A program made the position numbers and the translations under genes. From Dyella sp. 2HG41-7 (GTDB lineage Bacteria; Pseudomonadota; Gammaproteobacteria; Xanthomonadales; Rhodanobacteraceae): DNA of 64,000 bases. The notes under the pieces were generated by a model. The model had not been told where the DNA came from. It did no database searches and saw only the letters and a program-made list of their open reading frames with translations. How positions within the stretch are numbered: position 1 is the stretch's first letter; each line of letters opens with the position of its first letter. This document shows positions 49,587 to 58,052 of this stretch, one piece after another. The stretch covers positions 2,232,001 to 2,296,000 of the forward strand of contig NZ_JAJEJV010000004.1 of assembly GCF_021390675.1 (NCBI RefSeq), written 5' to 3'.

Positions 49587-50612
49587 TTAAACCGGCGGCG
49601 GATTGCGCTCGGCAAAGCCGCGCTGATGCCAATACGGATAAACCGGCGCGATATCGCTGGCGGCGTCGAGCTTGGCGACTTGCTCCTTGGTGAGATTCCA
49701 ACCGATCGCGCCGAGGTTCTGGCGCAGTTGTTCCTCGTTGCGTGCGCCGATCACCAAGGTGGAAACGGTCGGGCGTTGCAGCAGCCAATTCAGCGCGATC
49801 TGCGGCACCGTTTTGCCGGTTTCCTTGGCGACCTCGTCGAGCGCATCCACCACGCGATACAAATATTCGTCGGTCACTTGTGGACCCACATCGCCGGTCT
49901 TGTGAAGACGGCTGGTTTCCGGCAACGGCTGACCGCGACGCAGTTTGCCAGTGAGGCGACCCCATCCCAAGGGACTCCACACCACCGCACCGACGCCTTG
50001 ATCTAAACCGAGCGGCATCAACTCCCACTCATAATCGCGACCGATTAGCGAGTAATACGTTTGATTCGCCACGTAACGCGAATAACCGTAGCGGTCGGCG
50101 ACGGCCAGCGATTTCATCAAATGCCAACCGGAGAAATTGGACACACCGAGATAACGGATCTTGCCGGCGCGCACCATGTCGTCCAGGGTGGAAAGCGTTT
50201 CTTCCACGGGCGTCATCGCATCGAAGCCGTGCAATTGGAACAGGTCGATATAATCGGTACCCAGGCGTTTAAGCGCGGCGTCGATGCCTTCGATCAAGTG
50301 ATAACGCGACGATCCCACGTTGTTCGGTTCGTCATTGAATCGGAACGTGGCCTTGGTGGAAATCAGCACTTTGTCGCGGCGGCCTTTGATCGCTTCGCCG
50401 AGAATCGATTCCGATGCGCCAGACGAATAAATATCGGCCGTGTCGAACATGGTGACACCCGCGTCCAGGCACACATCCACCAGGCGACGCGCTTCGGCGA
50501 CATCGGTATTACCCCATGCGCTGAAAAACTCGCCCTTGCCGCCGAATGTGCCGGTTCCAAAGCTGAGCACCGGCACTTTGAAGCCCGATGCGCCGAGTCG
50601 TCGATATTCCAT
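49587..50612 (-). CDS. Aldo/keto reductase
   Basis: 341 residues. The AKR catalytic tetrad is visible: D and Y in MFDTADIYSSG, K in LISTKATF, and H in LFQLHGFDAM. The NADPH-binding end has RPTVSTLVIGARNEEQLRQNLGAI. It reduces or oxidises carbonyl/alcohol substrates in the cytosol, substrate unknown. N-terminus MEYRRLGASGFKVPVLSFGTGTFGG is typical of the AKR11/12-like group. Confidence 0.93.
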   Translation of the reverse strand: MEYRRLGASGFKVPVLSFGTGTFGGKGEFFSAWGNTDVAEARRLVDVCLDAGVTMFDTADIYSSGASESILGEAIKGRRDKVLISTKATFRFNDEPNNVGSSRYHLIEGIDAALKRLGTDYIDLFQLHGFDAMTPVEETLSTLDDMVRAGKIRYLGVSNFSGWHLMKSLAVADRYGYSRYVANQTYYSLIGRDYEWELMPLGLDQGVGAVVWSPLGWGRLTGKLRRGQPLPETSRLHKTGDVGPQVTDEYLYRVVDALDEVAKETGKTVPQIALNWLLQRPTVSTLVIGARNEEQLRQNLGAIGWNLTKEQVAKLDAASDIAPVYPYWHQRGFAERNPPPV

Positions 50613-50670
50613 ACAAGCATCCTTTGGTCTGAAAGGTTAGGGGAGCAAACACATCAGCGGATTACTTTGT

Positions 50671-50706
50671 CGCCGCGCCGCGCGATTGCAAGCGCGCGGC
50701 GCGGCG
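50671..50706. repeat. All-GC perfect hairpin (14-bp stem)
   Basis: cgccgcgccgcgcg (50671-50684) and cgcgcggcgcggcg (50693-50706) pair over 14 bases, all G or C, around loop attgcaag. It sits in the divergent gap between the aldo-keto reductase and the small gene at 50911. There is no T-run. Confidence 0.8.
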
Positions 50707-50910
50707 GTTCGGAGAATCGGGCATGAAAATCGGATGATCGAGTAAGGTGCGGGGGGCCGTTTATATCCCGGGGAAGATAAACGAGCAGGGCGTAAAAGCG
50801 CATTAAACCGTGCACGCCGCGTCAACTCGCCTGGATTTCGGATGCGGTAGAGTCCCGATGCGGCGCGCAGGACATTCGCGCGGATCGTCCTATTGTCAAA
50901 GGAGAGCACC

Positions 50911-51153
50911 ATGGCTGACGCAAACAGGACCGACGCCGACATCATCGGCGATGCGTATGCGCAACGGCTGGCCGGTCTGTACGACACGTTTTTTATGAGC
51001 GTGGTGCAGTCGCCCGATAATCCTGGCCCTGCCAAGGATGCGTTTGTGCGTGGCGTGGTGTTAGCGCGCACCGTGCGCGATATGGCGATCAAATCGTTGC
51101 CGGCCGATGGAACGCAAGCGCCGAAGCCGTTCGATGCGATTGCAAAAGTGTGA
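50911..51153 (+). CDS. Hypothetical small protein (80 aa)
   Basis: 80 residues from ATG 50911 with a near-ideal ribosome site (aaaggagagcacc). An in-frame start 18 bases upstream is redundant. The protein is soluble, mostly helical: ADIIGDAYAQRLAGLYDTFFMSVVQSP and DAFVRGVVLARTVRDMAIKSL. I do not recognise a family. Confidence 0.7.
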   Translation: MADANRTDADIIGDAYAQRLAGLYDTFFMSVVQSPDNPGPAKDAFVRGVVLARTVRDMAIKSLPADGTQAPKPFDAIAKV

Positions 51154-51185
51154 TGCATAACTCATGTGATACGCGCGACACCTCG

Positions 51186-51275
51186 CTCGTCGCCCCGGCG
51201 AACGCCGGGGTCCAGCGCCTTCATGTTTGTCAAAGCTCAAAGTCACTCGGCCCCGGCTTTCGCCGGGGCGACGAG
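51186..51275. repeat. Palindromic repeat doublet, 25-bp arms
   Basis: Arm 51186-51210 (ctcgtcgccccggcgaacgc...) matches the reverse complement of 51251-51275 at 24 of 25 positions. The 40-base spacer reads tccagcgccttcatg.... The arm is the same REP-like unit as at 35511 and, with variation, 23096 and 54676. Most of the gap 51154-51455 is otherwise featureless. Confidence 0.9.
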
Positions 51276-51455
51276 ATAAAGATTTTTCGTGTCACTAAGT
51301 TTCAAGTAAGTCACAACTAAGACTCGACTAAGAAAACCCCCGTTGGGAAAACGCTCGCTAACTGATTTTGTGAAAGCGCGAATGTGAAAGAAATTCTTCA
51401 GTAGTTATTAAGCGCCACAAACTCAGCATCGGAACCGAACCAACGGAGGTATGTC

Positions 51456-51860
51456 ATGACCAAGCACGTAAGTAAGCGCATGTTGATCGGGTTGGCTGTT
51501 GCGGCGATGGTCGCTGTGCCGTTCGGTGCATCGGCGCACGACGGGTGGGGCCATGACGATTGGCATCACCGCGGTTGGGATCGTGGCGACCGCGGCGGTT
51601 GGCATCACGATCACGACGGCTGGCGTCGCGGCGGCTATTGGAGCGGCGGTCGCTGGATTGCTGGCGCCGTCGTAGCCGGTGCGGTCGCAGGTTTGGTGGA
51701 AGGCGCAACGGCGCCGACGTATTACGCGCCGCCTCCGCCGCCGACCGTGGTGTATAGCCAGCCGGCGCCTGTGTATTACCAAAGCGCGCCGGTCGTCACG
51801 CGGACTGTCGTGTACAGCCAGCCCTATGTGGTGCGACGCGGCGACGATGACGACGACTGA
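51456..51860 (+). CDS. Exported Gly/His/Trp-rich and Pro/Tyr-rich protein
   Basis: 134 residues. Signal peptide (MLIGLAVAAMVAVPFGASA). The mature N-terminal half is a low-complexity Asp/His/Gly/Trp stretch (WGHDDWHHRGWDRGDRGGWH), followed by a short hydrophobic glycine-zipper-like segment (AGAVVAGAVAGLVEG), a Tyr/Pro/Val region and an acidic DDDDD tail. Likely a cell-envelope or metal-interacting protein; no defined family. Ribosome site cggaggt; a strong terminator follows. Confidence 0.75.
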   Translation: MTKHVSKRMLIGLAVAAMVAVPFGASAHDGWGHDDWHHRGWDRGDRGGWHHDHDGWRRGGYWSGGRWIAGAVVAGAVAGLVEGATAPTYYAPPPPPTVVYSQPAPVYYQSAPVVTRTVVYSQPYVVRRGDDDDD

Positions 51861-51887
51861 TAAGCGCCGTCGCCAAGAGGAGAACGA

Positions 51888-51919
51888 GAAAAGCCCGGCT
51901 AATGCCGGGCTTTTCTTTT
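51888..51919 (+). terminator. Strong intrinsic terminator, bidirectional
   Basis: A perfect 12-bp stem gaaaagcccggc/gccgggcttttc (51888-51899 with 51904-51915), loop taat, ends in ttttctttt on the plus strand. The A-rich 5' side allows termination of the opposite strand too. It lies between the exported protein gene and the convergent reductase gene. Confidence 0.92.
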
Positions 51920-51930
51920 GAATGCATGCA

Positions 51931-52581
51931 TTACGACTGCTTACGTATAAACGTATGCGTAGCGCGCTCGCCAGCAACGGTTTTCCAGCACGCGTAACCG
52001 AGCGCGTGCATATCAAGGCTGTTGTCGAACAGCCGCTCTCCCGAGCCGAGCAACAAAGGCCGCACGGCGAGATGCATCTCGTCCACCAGCCCTGCGCTGA
52101 GATATTGACGAATCGTCGCCACGCCGCCGCCCAATCGAATATCGCGACCATGCGCGGCATCGGTGGCTTGCGCCAACGCGGATTCGATGCCGTCGGTAAT
52201 AAAGTAAAACGTGGTGCCGCCTTTCATCTCCAACGGCGCGCGAGGATATTGTGTGAGCACGAATACCGGCACGTGGTAAGGCGGTTCGTCGCCCCACCAA
52301 CCTTTCCAACTGTCGTCTGGCCACGAACCGCGAATGGGGCCGAACATATTGCGCCCGATAATCCACGCGCCGAGATTAGCGAAGCCCGTTTCCGCCATGT
52401 CGTTGTCGATACCGGTTTCGCCTTCGCCTTTACCGTGCATCGACTGCCAAACCCGCGTGTGGAAAAACCATTCCATCAACTCGGGGCCGCGTACGCCTAA
52501 TGGATTCTCCAGACTCTGATGCGGGCCGGCACTGTAACCATCGAGGGATACTGCAAAGCTTCGAACAACCAACTTCGACAT
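51931..52581 (-). CDS. Dihydrofolate-reductase-fold / RibD C-terminal family protein
   Basis: 216 residues. Pattern: KLVVRSFAVSLDGYSAGPHQSLENPLG at the start, GAWIIGRNMFGPIRGSW, PVFVLTQYPR, FITDGIESALAQATDAA and DIRLGGGVATIRQYLSAGLVDEMHLAVRPLLLGSGERLF. This is the bacterial RibD-C-like (YyaP/YwjB-type) NADPH reductase fold, usually of unknown substrate and not true FolA. Confidence 0.88.
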   Translation of the reverse strand: MSKLVVRSFAVSLDGYSAGPHQSLENPLGVRGPELMEWFFHTRVWQSMHGKGEGETGIDNDMAETGFANLGAWIIGRNMFGPIRGSWPDDSWKGWWGDEPPYHVPVFVLTQYPRAPLEMKGGTTFYFITDGIESALAQATDAAHGRDIRLGGGVATIRQYLSAGLVDEMHLAVRPLLLGSGERLFDNSLDMHALGYACWKTVAGERATHTFIRKQS

Positions 52582-52648
52582 GGCCTATTCCTTTTTTGCC
52601 AATGAGGGAGGTCAGCAGTTTTTGCTGCGGGGATTGGAGAAGCGTAAT

Positions 52649-52840
52649 TTAATCGCCTTGGCGACCGATCACCACATGATAAATGTCTTCGGCGGTTCCA
52701 CTCCATTGAAAGTAAGTGGAATCCTTGAAGGATTTGACGGCGCCCATGCCATCTACCGTGCCGGGATTCGCAGCCTTGAATTCTCGATAAGCCTCGCGCA
52801 TTCGCGCTTTGTCCTGATGCGAAAACGTTATGGTGCTCAT
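52649..52840 (-). CDS. Hypothetical small protein (63 aa)
   Basis: 63 residues, soluble, with ggag ribosome site and 6-base spacing (minus strand), so a real small gene is likely. It has HQDKARMREAYREFKAANPG and STYFQWSGTAEDIYHVV. Short and uncharacterised. A plus-strand frame over the same place (52580-52858) has no ribosome site and is judged a shadow. Confidence 0.6.
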   Translation of the reverse strand: MSTITFSHQDKARMREAYREFKAANPGTVDGMGAVKSFKDSTYFQWSGTAEDIYHVVIGRQGD

Positions 52841-52995
52841 GCACGACTCCTTACATAAAGGTCGCCGCGATCATGCGGCCTGGTAAGGCAACGTGGCGTC
52901 ATAGAAGTCGTCACGACTTCTTCACTTGAGCGCGCAGCGTGCCGTATCAATGTTTAAACCGATACAAAAAGCAATAGCTGACATCGCAGCAATGT

Positions 52996-53051
52996 TCGTC
53001 GCTCCGGCGAGGCGCTTTTCAACGGTGAAGCTGGTCAAACCGGAGCGACGA
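52996..53051. repeat. Palindromic repeat variant, 12-bp arms
   Basis: tcgtcgctccgg (52996-53007) and ccggagcgacga (53040-53051) are perfect reverse complements around a 32-base spacer. The arm resembles the start of the larger REP-like family. It fills most of the 230-base gap between the 63-aa gene and the fucosidase gene. Confidence 0.75.
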
Positions 53052-53077
53052 TAAGGTGATTGTGAGAGGTGGCTTTG

Positions 53078-54490
53078 TTAGCCAGCCTTTGTCTCAATCA
53101 CCAACACGGTATCAATCGGATCGAGCGCCTTAGCCGGCAACTGCACATCGAGTTGCTCGCCATGCTGCGTAACCTTCAGTGGCGTGTGATGCGGATCGGC
53201 GAGCAGATAAGCGCCCGTCGCATGAACCGTGGCGTCGGCGACATGGAACGTTTTGCCAGGCCATTCGAACAAATGCACATACACCTTGCCCGGCTTGCTG
53301 GTCGCGCGCCAATCCCAGGTGGGAATCCATCGCGGCTTGCCGTTGTCGTCTTTTTCGGTTGACGAGAAGCTGCCGTGCGCATCGGCGAACGGTGTGGGAT
53401 GCGTGCCGTAAATCGATTCGCCGTTGACGTCGAGCCAATGGCCGATCGCGCGCAAGCGCTCGGCTTCGGGCGCGGGAATCACGCCGTGCGAATCCGGGCC
53501 GACATTGAGCAAATAATTGCCGCCTTTGCTGGCGATATCGACCAGATTGCGCAATAACACGTCGGTCGATTTGAAATTCGTGTCGTGCGATTTGTAGCCC
53601 CACGTATCGTTGATCGTCATGCAGGTTTCCCAATCTTTGCCGGGGAAACCTTGCGGGGGAATAAATTGCTCCGGCGTTTCGGTATCGCCCGGATAACCAC
53701 CGCCAAGGCGGTTGTTCCAAATGAGCTGTGGATATTGGTTGAGCAGGGCGACGATTTCCGACGCGAGCTGCGGCGTCATCTCTTTGGTGGGCGTGTCGAA
53801 CCACAGTACATCCGGGTGATAGTGCGCCAGGATTTCTTTCAACTGCGGAATGGCTTTGGTGTGCAAGTACTGCGCAAAATCGCCGTCTTGCGCTTTATCC
53901 CAACGACCGTCCATCGCCGCGCCGCCAGGCGCTGTCCAATCTTGATCTTGCGAGTAATACAAGCCGAATTTCAGACCTTGCCGCCGCGCTTCATCGGCCA
54001 GTTCGCGCAACGGATCGTGTTTGTACGGCGTAGCGTCGTGAATGTTGAACGGATTGGCCTTCGATGGAAACATCGCAAAACCATCGTGATGCTTGGATGT
54101 AATCACGATGTATTTCATGCCGGCGGCTTTGGCGAGCGACACCCACGTGTGCGCATCGAATTGCGTGGGGTCGAATTGCGCGGCGAATTTCTTGTAATCG
54201 GCGACGGGGATCTTCGCGTCATTCATGATCCACTCGCCGAGACCGGGCACCGGTTTGTCTTTCCAGTAACCGGCCGGCACCGAATAAAGACCCCAGTGAA
54301 TAAACATGCCGAAACGCGCGTCGCGCCACCACGCCATGCGCGCATCACGCTGCGCGGCGGTCTCGGTGTCCTGGATGGCGGCCACCGGATGCTTAGCGGG
54401 CGAGGGTGGCGCATCGGCGTGCGCGAGTGCGGCGGCGACGGATGTAGCGATCGAACAAACAACGGCGAATCGAGCAATGCGGCGTTTCAT
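53078..54490 (-). CDS. Exported alpha-L-fucosidase, GH29
   Basis: 470 residues with signal peptide (MKRRIARFAVVCSIATSVAAALAHA). The GH29 catalytic domain shows WWRDARFGMFIHWGLYSVPAGYW, MKYIVITSKHHDGFAMFPS and YHPDVLWFDTP, where Asp232 is the predicted nucleophile. KGGNYLLNVGPDSHGVIP typifies the family. The C-terminal ~90 residues are beta-rich. It releases terminal L-fucose from glycans outside the cytoplasm. It is one of several carbohydrate-active exported proteins in this part of the window. Confidence 0.93.
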   Translation of the reverse strand: MKRRIARFAVVCSIATSVAAALAHADAPPSPAKHPVAAIQDTETAAQRDARMAWWRDARFGMFIHWGLYSVPAGYWKDKPVPGLGEWIMNDAKIPVADYKKFAAQFDPTQFDAHTWVSLAKAAGMKYIVITSKHHDGFAMFPSKANPFNIHDATPYKHDPLRELADEARRQGLKFGLYYSQDQDWTAPGGAAMDGRWDKAQDGDFAQYLHTKAIPQLKEILAHYHPDVLWFDTPTKEMTPQLASEIVALLNQYPQLIWNNRLGGGYPGDTETPEQFIPPQGFPGKDWETCMTINDTWGYKSHDTNFKSTDVLLRNLVDIASKGGNYLLNVGPDSHGVIPAPEAERLRAIGHWLDVNGESIYGTHPTPFADAHGSFSSTEKDDNGKPRWIPTWDWRATSKPGKVYVHLFEWPGKTFHVADATVHATGAYLLADPHHTPLKVTQHGEQLDVQLPAKALDPIDTVLVIETKAG

Positions 54491-54675
54491 AGGTTGTGCT
54501 GCTCCGGTGGTGCTGCGCCAGTGGAATCGGATCGCCTGCGCCCCTGGGCAGACTTGCCTCCCTAATGCCGGGTAGTGTGCGCCTATGAAATATAGATTTA
54601 CAAGTGATCACGGTGTGAGGTGGCTCGTGCGCAGGCGCGCCGCTCAATTCCTCCGCGATCTTTCAAGCCACCTCA

Positions 54676-54763
54676 CCGTCGTCCCGGCGAAAGCCGGGAC
54701 CCAGCGACTTTGCATTTCTTAAAAGCGAAAGACACTAGGCCCCGGCTTTCGCCAAGGCGACGG
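54676..54763. repeat. Palindromic repeat doublet, imperfect 25-bp arms
   Basis: Arm 54676-54699 (ccgtcgtcccggcgaaagcc...) pairs with 54739-54763 (most bases match). It resembles the doublets at 23096 and 51186 and lies in the 313-base gap between fucosidase and the small gene at 54804. The remainder of the gap, including 54491-54675, holds no recognisable gene. Confidence 0.8.
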
Positions 54764-54803
54764 ACTATGAAAATGTGAGGAACGTTGGTCGCATCAATCT
54801 CAC

Positions 54804-55073
54804 TCAATGCGCCTGCGCCGAATTCGCAAGCGGCACGATGTGCGTCAAAGCGGCCAGTACCTCACCAACCTGACAACTCAAATCGCCAAATAAATGCCCC
54901 AAAGGCATGCGTCGAATAACAAGCAACGCTTGATTATCGACATCACACGACGCCACGCCCGCAAACTGCGCCATCAAAAACAGCCTGTCGCGCACGTCGC
55001 ACAATTGCTCGTAGTCACCCTGGGACAGGGCGTAGCCTCCCTCGGAGGGAAGATCGATCAAGAAGTTTTTCAT
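54804..55073 (-). CDS. Small conserved protein, XAC0095-like
   Basis: 89 residues from ATG 55073. Its pattern (ALSQGDYEQLCDVRDRLFLMAQFAGVAS...LVIRRMPLGHLFGDLSCQVGEVLAALTH) resembles short proteins that I associate with the XAC0095 family of Xanthomonadaceae. The family name is a recollection only. Function unknown, cytoplasmic. The initial longer frame to 55109 overlaps a hairpin and is not used. Confidence 0.6.
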   Translation of the reverse strand: MKNFLIDLPSEGGYALSQGDYEQLCDVRDRLFLMAQFAGVASCDVDNQALLVIRRMPLGHLFGDLSCQVGEVLAALTHIVPLANSAQAH

Positions 55074-55096
55074 CGGCTTTAGTCCAAACGCGTAGG

Positions 55097-55123
55097 TCGC
55101 GCCACGCATTGCGCGTGGCGCGA
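55097..55123. other. 11-bp perfect hairpin upstream of the XAC0095-like gene
   Basis: tcgcgccacgc and gcgtggcgcga pair around loop attgc. It lies 24 bases before the gene start on the minus strand, where it could form in its leader RNA. Confidence 0.6.
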
Positions 55124-55581
55124 AGGGCTACAGGAAAAATCCTGCCTATGTAGAGGGGTTTTCTTACTGAGAGCTCTACAAGCGCCCACTTAGGCCCGAC
55201 GCCGTCCAGTATGAGCGGCGGTGAAACAGTGAAGAACGCGGCGTGGCGAGGGCTCGCGAATGCGAGCGTGCCGTATGATCGGAAATAACCATGATCAACT
55301 TCTCGATAGTTGGTGGTGGCCAGCGGATCGTTTGGGGTGCAACCCAGGCGATCCGCGCTGTTTCACTCATGTCGGGCGTGTCGGCTACTTTGAACCGGAT
55401 GGACACGCCCGACTTCGAAACCTTCGCACAACGCAGTGCGGTTATCTGTAAGCGGATGCGGAATTGTGTCGGCGGTAAAGCTGATGCATGAGTGCGCGGG
55501 ACGCGCTTCGACCACGGCATGTCGAGCAACGCGCCTTATCTATCGTTCGTTTTCGCTACTAACCAAGACGGATGTGTTCCA
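55124..55581. other. Gap without a confident gene
   Basis: About 460 bases. Open frames exist on both strands: plus 55291-55491 (66 codons) and minus 55176-55529 (117 codons). Neither has a good ribosome site or any recognised domain, and codon use is unconvincing. It may contain remnants of a lost gene; I see no RNA gene. Confidence 0.35.
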
Positions 55582-56187
55582 TCAATACGTGGGACACGCG
55601 CCCTTCATCACCGTTTGCGGTTCGCCGCCGCCGCGATAAAGCAACGTCACCGGTTGTCCTTCCGAACCGATACCTTGGTAAATGCCGTAAAGACTGGAAG
55701 GCGAAATGGCCGTGGAGCCCGGCGAGCTGGTCACGATGTAATGACGCGCGCGAATCGAATACACATTCACCAAGGTCGATCGCCCCGTATCGCGGCTCAG
55801 CCCTTCGATAATATGTATATGGAGCCCTTGGCTGACGGCTCGCAGTTCTTCATCGGTCGCCGCGCGCAGCGTGATGCCGGATGACAGCGGATTATGTTCG
55901 TCGATCATTTGATAGGTGCCCGCGCCATTGGCGCGCACTTCAATGGATGCCCCATAACGGTTATTCGAAACTGCACCAAAGCAGCCGACGAAATGACTGG
56001 AGCCAGGCGTATCCACCTGCGTGGCCTGCACATTGGCACCCGTGCACGGCGAGTCTTGATAGGTGACGGCGCCGCCCTTGGTGCATTTGTAGATATCCGC
56101 CCGCGCATTGCCCGGCAGCGTGGCGATCAACAGCAAAAGCAAAGCGCAACAAAGCTTGAACCAGATCGATCCGGTCAGTGAACCCAC
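55582..56187 (-). CDS. Exported DUF4124-type protein
   Basis: 201 residues from a GTG start at 56187 preceded by agggggc; the longer frame to 56268 lacks a ribosome site. Hydrophobic signal or anchor (CCALLLLLIATLPGNARA) is followed directly by DIYKCTKGGAVTYQDSPC, the DUF4124 signature of an exported fold with a conserved Tyr-Lys-Cys and Tyr-x-D-x-P-C. The remainder (EVRANGAGTYQMIDEHNP ...) is unknown. A periplasmic protein of unknown role. Confidence 0.8.
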   Translation of the reverse strand: MGSLTGSIWFKLCCALLLLLIATLPGNARADIYKCTKGGAVTYQDSPCTGANVQATQVDTPGSSHFVGCFGAVSNNRYGASIEVRANGAGTYQMIDEHNPLSSGITLRAATDEELRAVSQGLHIHIIEGLSRDTGRSTLVNVYSIRARHYIVTSSPGSTAISPSSLYGIYQGIGSEGQPVTLLYRGGGEPQTVMKGACPTY

Positions 56188-56440
56188 GACGTGCCCCCTG
56201 TGGCAACGAATGGTCGCAGCTTTCCGGCTGCGTTGCCTGGGTGTCCAGGCCAGCGCGTAAGCTATCAAGCCTGGGTTGCTACTCGCAATATGTGCGGGTG
56301 CTTGCCATGCATTTTATTGAGGCGTTGTCGAAGCCTACGGCGCGCATCGTTTCCTCTCGCAGAGCTAATGCCGAATGACCCCGCTAAACCTCTTTCTGTG
56401 CTGGGATGTTCGACGCACATCGAGCGAATGGAGAGTAGGC

Positions 56441-57883
56441 GTGATCCGATTGATAGTTGCCAGCTTGGCCTTGGCCTCCGCCGCCGCGGGCGCCACCACG
56501 TTTCAGCAAGCCGGCCCCGAGGCCGTCGACACCCTGGTGCGCGTCTTCTACACCGGCGACGGAAAATGGCGAGAATGCGGCGCGGCGGATTGCCACACAT
56601 CCAATCAGGATTGGGGTGTCGACTCGATGACGTACACGCTGTGGCTCGATTGGAAGACCACCCAAGATGCGAAAGTCGCGCCGTTGATGAGTGCGCTGAT
56701 TAAAACCGCGCCGTCGTATCCCGCGCCATGTACCGGAGGCACCAAGTGCAGCTCGTGGAGCGACGTACCCGAATGGGATTCGATCGCCGCATCGCGCGAA
56801 TACGAAATCACGCACGATCCCGTCGCCTTGCAAAAAGCGCGTGCAGCATTCGACTTTGTCGAAAACGCCCAAGTGTTCGCGCGCGGCGCCTGTCCCAGTA
56901 TCAATTATCAGCTCACAGACGGTGGCACCAATAATCTAAAAACTCTAGAAACCGATGCGAACGGCGTCAAAGCCGCCATCCTGCTTTACGAAACCACTCA
57001 TGAAGAGCGCTATTTAAAGGCTGCAACCGCGCGCTACGCAGCCATCCGCAAATATTATCTCGACCCCAAAGTGCCGCTTTATAGCGTGTACGTCTTCGAC
57101 AACGGCAAAACCTGCGAACAAACCCCGCACCGCTTCTTCGCCTCCGTCAACGGCGACATGATCTGGAACGGATTGCATTTGTATCGTGCGACAAAGAAAG
57201 ACATGTACTTGCACGAAGCCTTCGCCACCGCCAACGCCGTCGAGCAACACCTCTCCGACCCCCGCGGCATCTTCGCCGACCTGCAAGCCGAAAACGACAT
57301 CGTCGAACCCTTAGTCGAAGCCTTCTACGAACTCGCCACCGACCACCACGACGCCAAAGCCAAACAGTGGTTGATACGCAACGCCACCGCCGCGTGGTCC
57401 GCACGCGGAAAAGACGGCACCTTCAGCCGCTTCTTCGACGGCCCCGCACCCACGGCATTAACCAGCGTATGGCAAAGCAACGGCGGCTTCGCCATTGAGG
57501 TCGCCGCCGCAGCCGTCGCGCCGAATACCAACATCGAAAACACCAACGACTGGTCCAAAGCCCAAACCACCACCCGCGACATCACCCTCAACTCCGAACC
57601 CATCACCTTCGACGGCTCCGCCATCACCCTCATCGGCACCATCGGCGACAACTGCTGCGAAGCAGGGCATGCGCGCGTGTTTGTGGATGGTGTCGAGACC
57701 TTCGATCAAACCGGGATTTGGCAAAACAAATCCAGTAGCGGATGGAAAACCCCAGATGCGATTTTGTTTGCGTGGCGTTGGCCGAAAGCGGGGCATCACA
57801 CGATTCGGTTTATGCCTGGGGTTGAGAATGGGAAAGAGGGTGGGGCGTATTTGCACCTGACTGGCTATTCGGTTTTGCACTAG
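56441..57883 (+). CDS. Exported GH76-like (alpha/alpha)6 glycoside hydrolase
   Basis: 480 residues from GTG 56441 (ggagag upstream), which gives a normal signal peptide (MIRLIVASLALASAAAGA); ATG 56375 would add a non-signal extension. The helical toroid region includes EYEITHDPVALQKARAAFDFVENAQVF, ETDANGVKAAILLYETTHEERYL and FASVNGDMIWNGLHLYRATKKDMYLHEAFATANAVEQHL, resembling GH76 alpha-1,6-mannanases. A C-terminal beta domain with paired cysteines (GDNCCEAGHARVFVDG) follows. Family membership is probable, not certain, as no obvious paired catalytic Asp was located. Bases 57230-57660 have strong C skew on this strand. Confidence 0.6.
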   Translation: MIRLIVASLALASAAAGATTFQQAGPEAVDTLVRVFYTGDGKWRECGAADCHTSNQDWGVDSMTYTLWLDWKTTQDAKVAPLMSALIKTAPSYPAPCTGGTKCSSWSDVPEWDSIAASREYEITHDPVALQKARAAFDFVENAQVFARGACPSINYQLTDGGTNNLKTLETDANGVKAAILLYETTHEERYLKAATARYAAIRKYYLDPKVPLYSVYVFDNGKTCEQTPHRFFASVNGDMIWNGLHLYRATKKDMYLHEAFATANAVEQHLSDPRGIFADLQAENDIVEPLVEAFYELATDHHDAKAKQWLIRNATAAWSARGKDGTFSRFFDGPAPTALTSVWQSNGGFAIEVAAAAVAPNTNIENTNDWSKAQTTTRDITLNSEPITFDGSAITLIGTIGDNCCEAGHARVFVDGVETFDQTGIWQNKSSSGWKTPDAILFAWRWPKAGHHTIRFMPGVENGKEGGAYLHLTGYSVLH

Positions 57884-57987
57884 ATGCGGTCCAATAAACT
57901 GTTCGAATCGCTTTGATATTCATGAAAAGCAGAGTGCGTCTTCTAATCGGCAAGCACTTGGTCTTTCATCGTGGGTAGAATTTGAAA

Positions 57988-58013
57988 TGTCCGCTTTCGA
58001 CCCGAAGCGGACA
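57988..58013. repeat. CGACCC hairpin repeat, copy 1 (best copy)
   Basis: tgtccgctt (57988-57996) and aagcggaca (58005-58013) are a perfect 9-bp pair, loop tcgacccg. It is 40 bases before the gene at 58053. One of six same-direction copies between 57.9 and 63 kb. Confidence 0.85.
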
Positions 58014-58052
58014 GTTTTGGCCACGCATCATCGCATGAGAGGATCCTGATGT

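Noticed and set aside
55176-55529. Minus-strand frame of 117 codons as a gene
   Set aside because: No ribosome site, poor codon pattern and no recognised motif; listed only as gap content.
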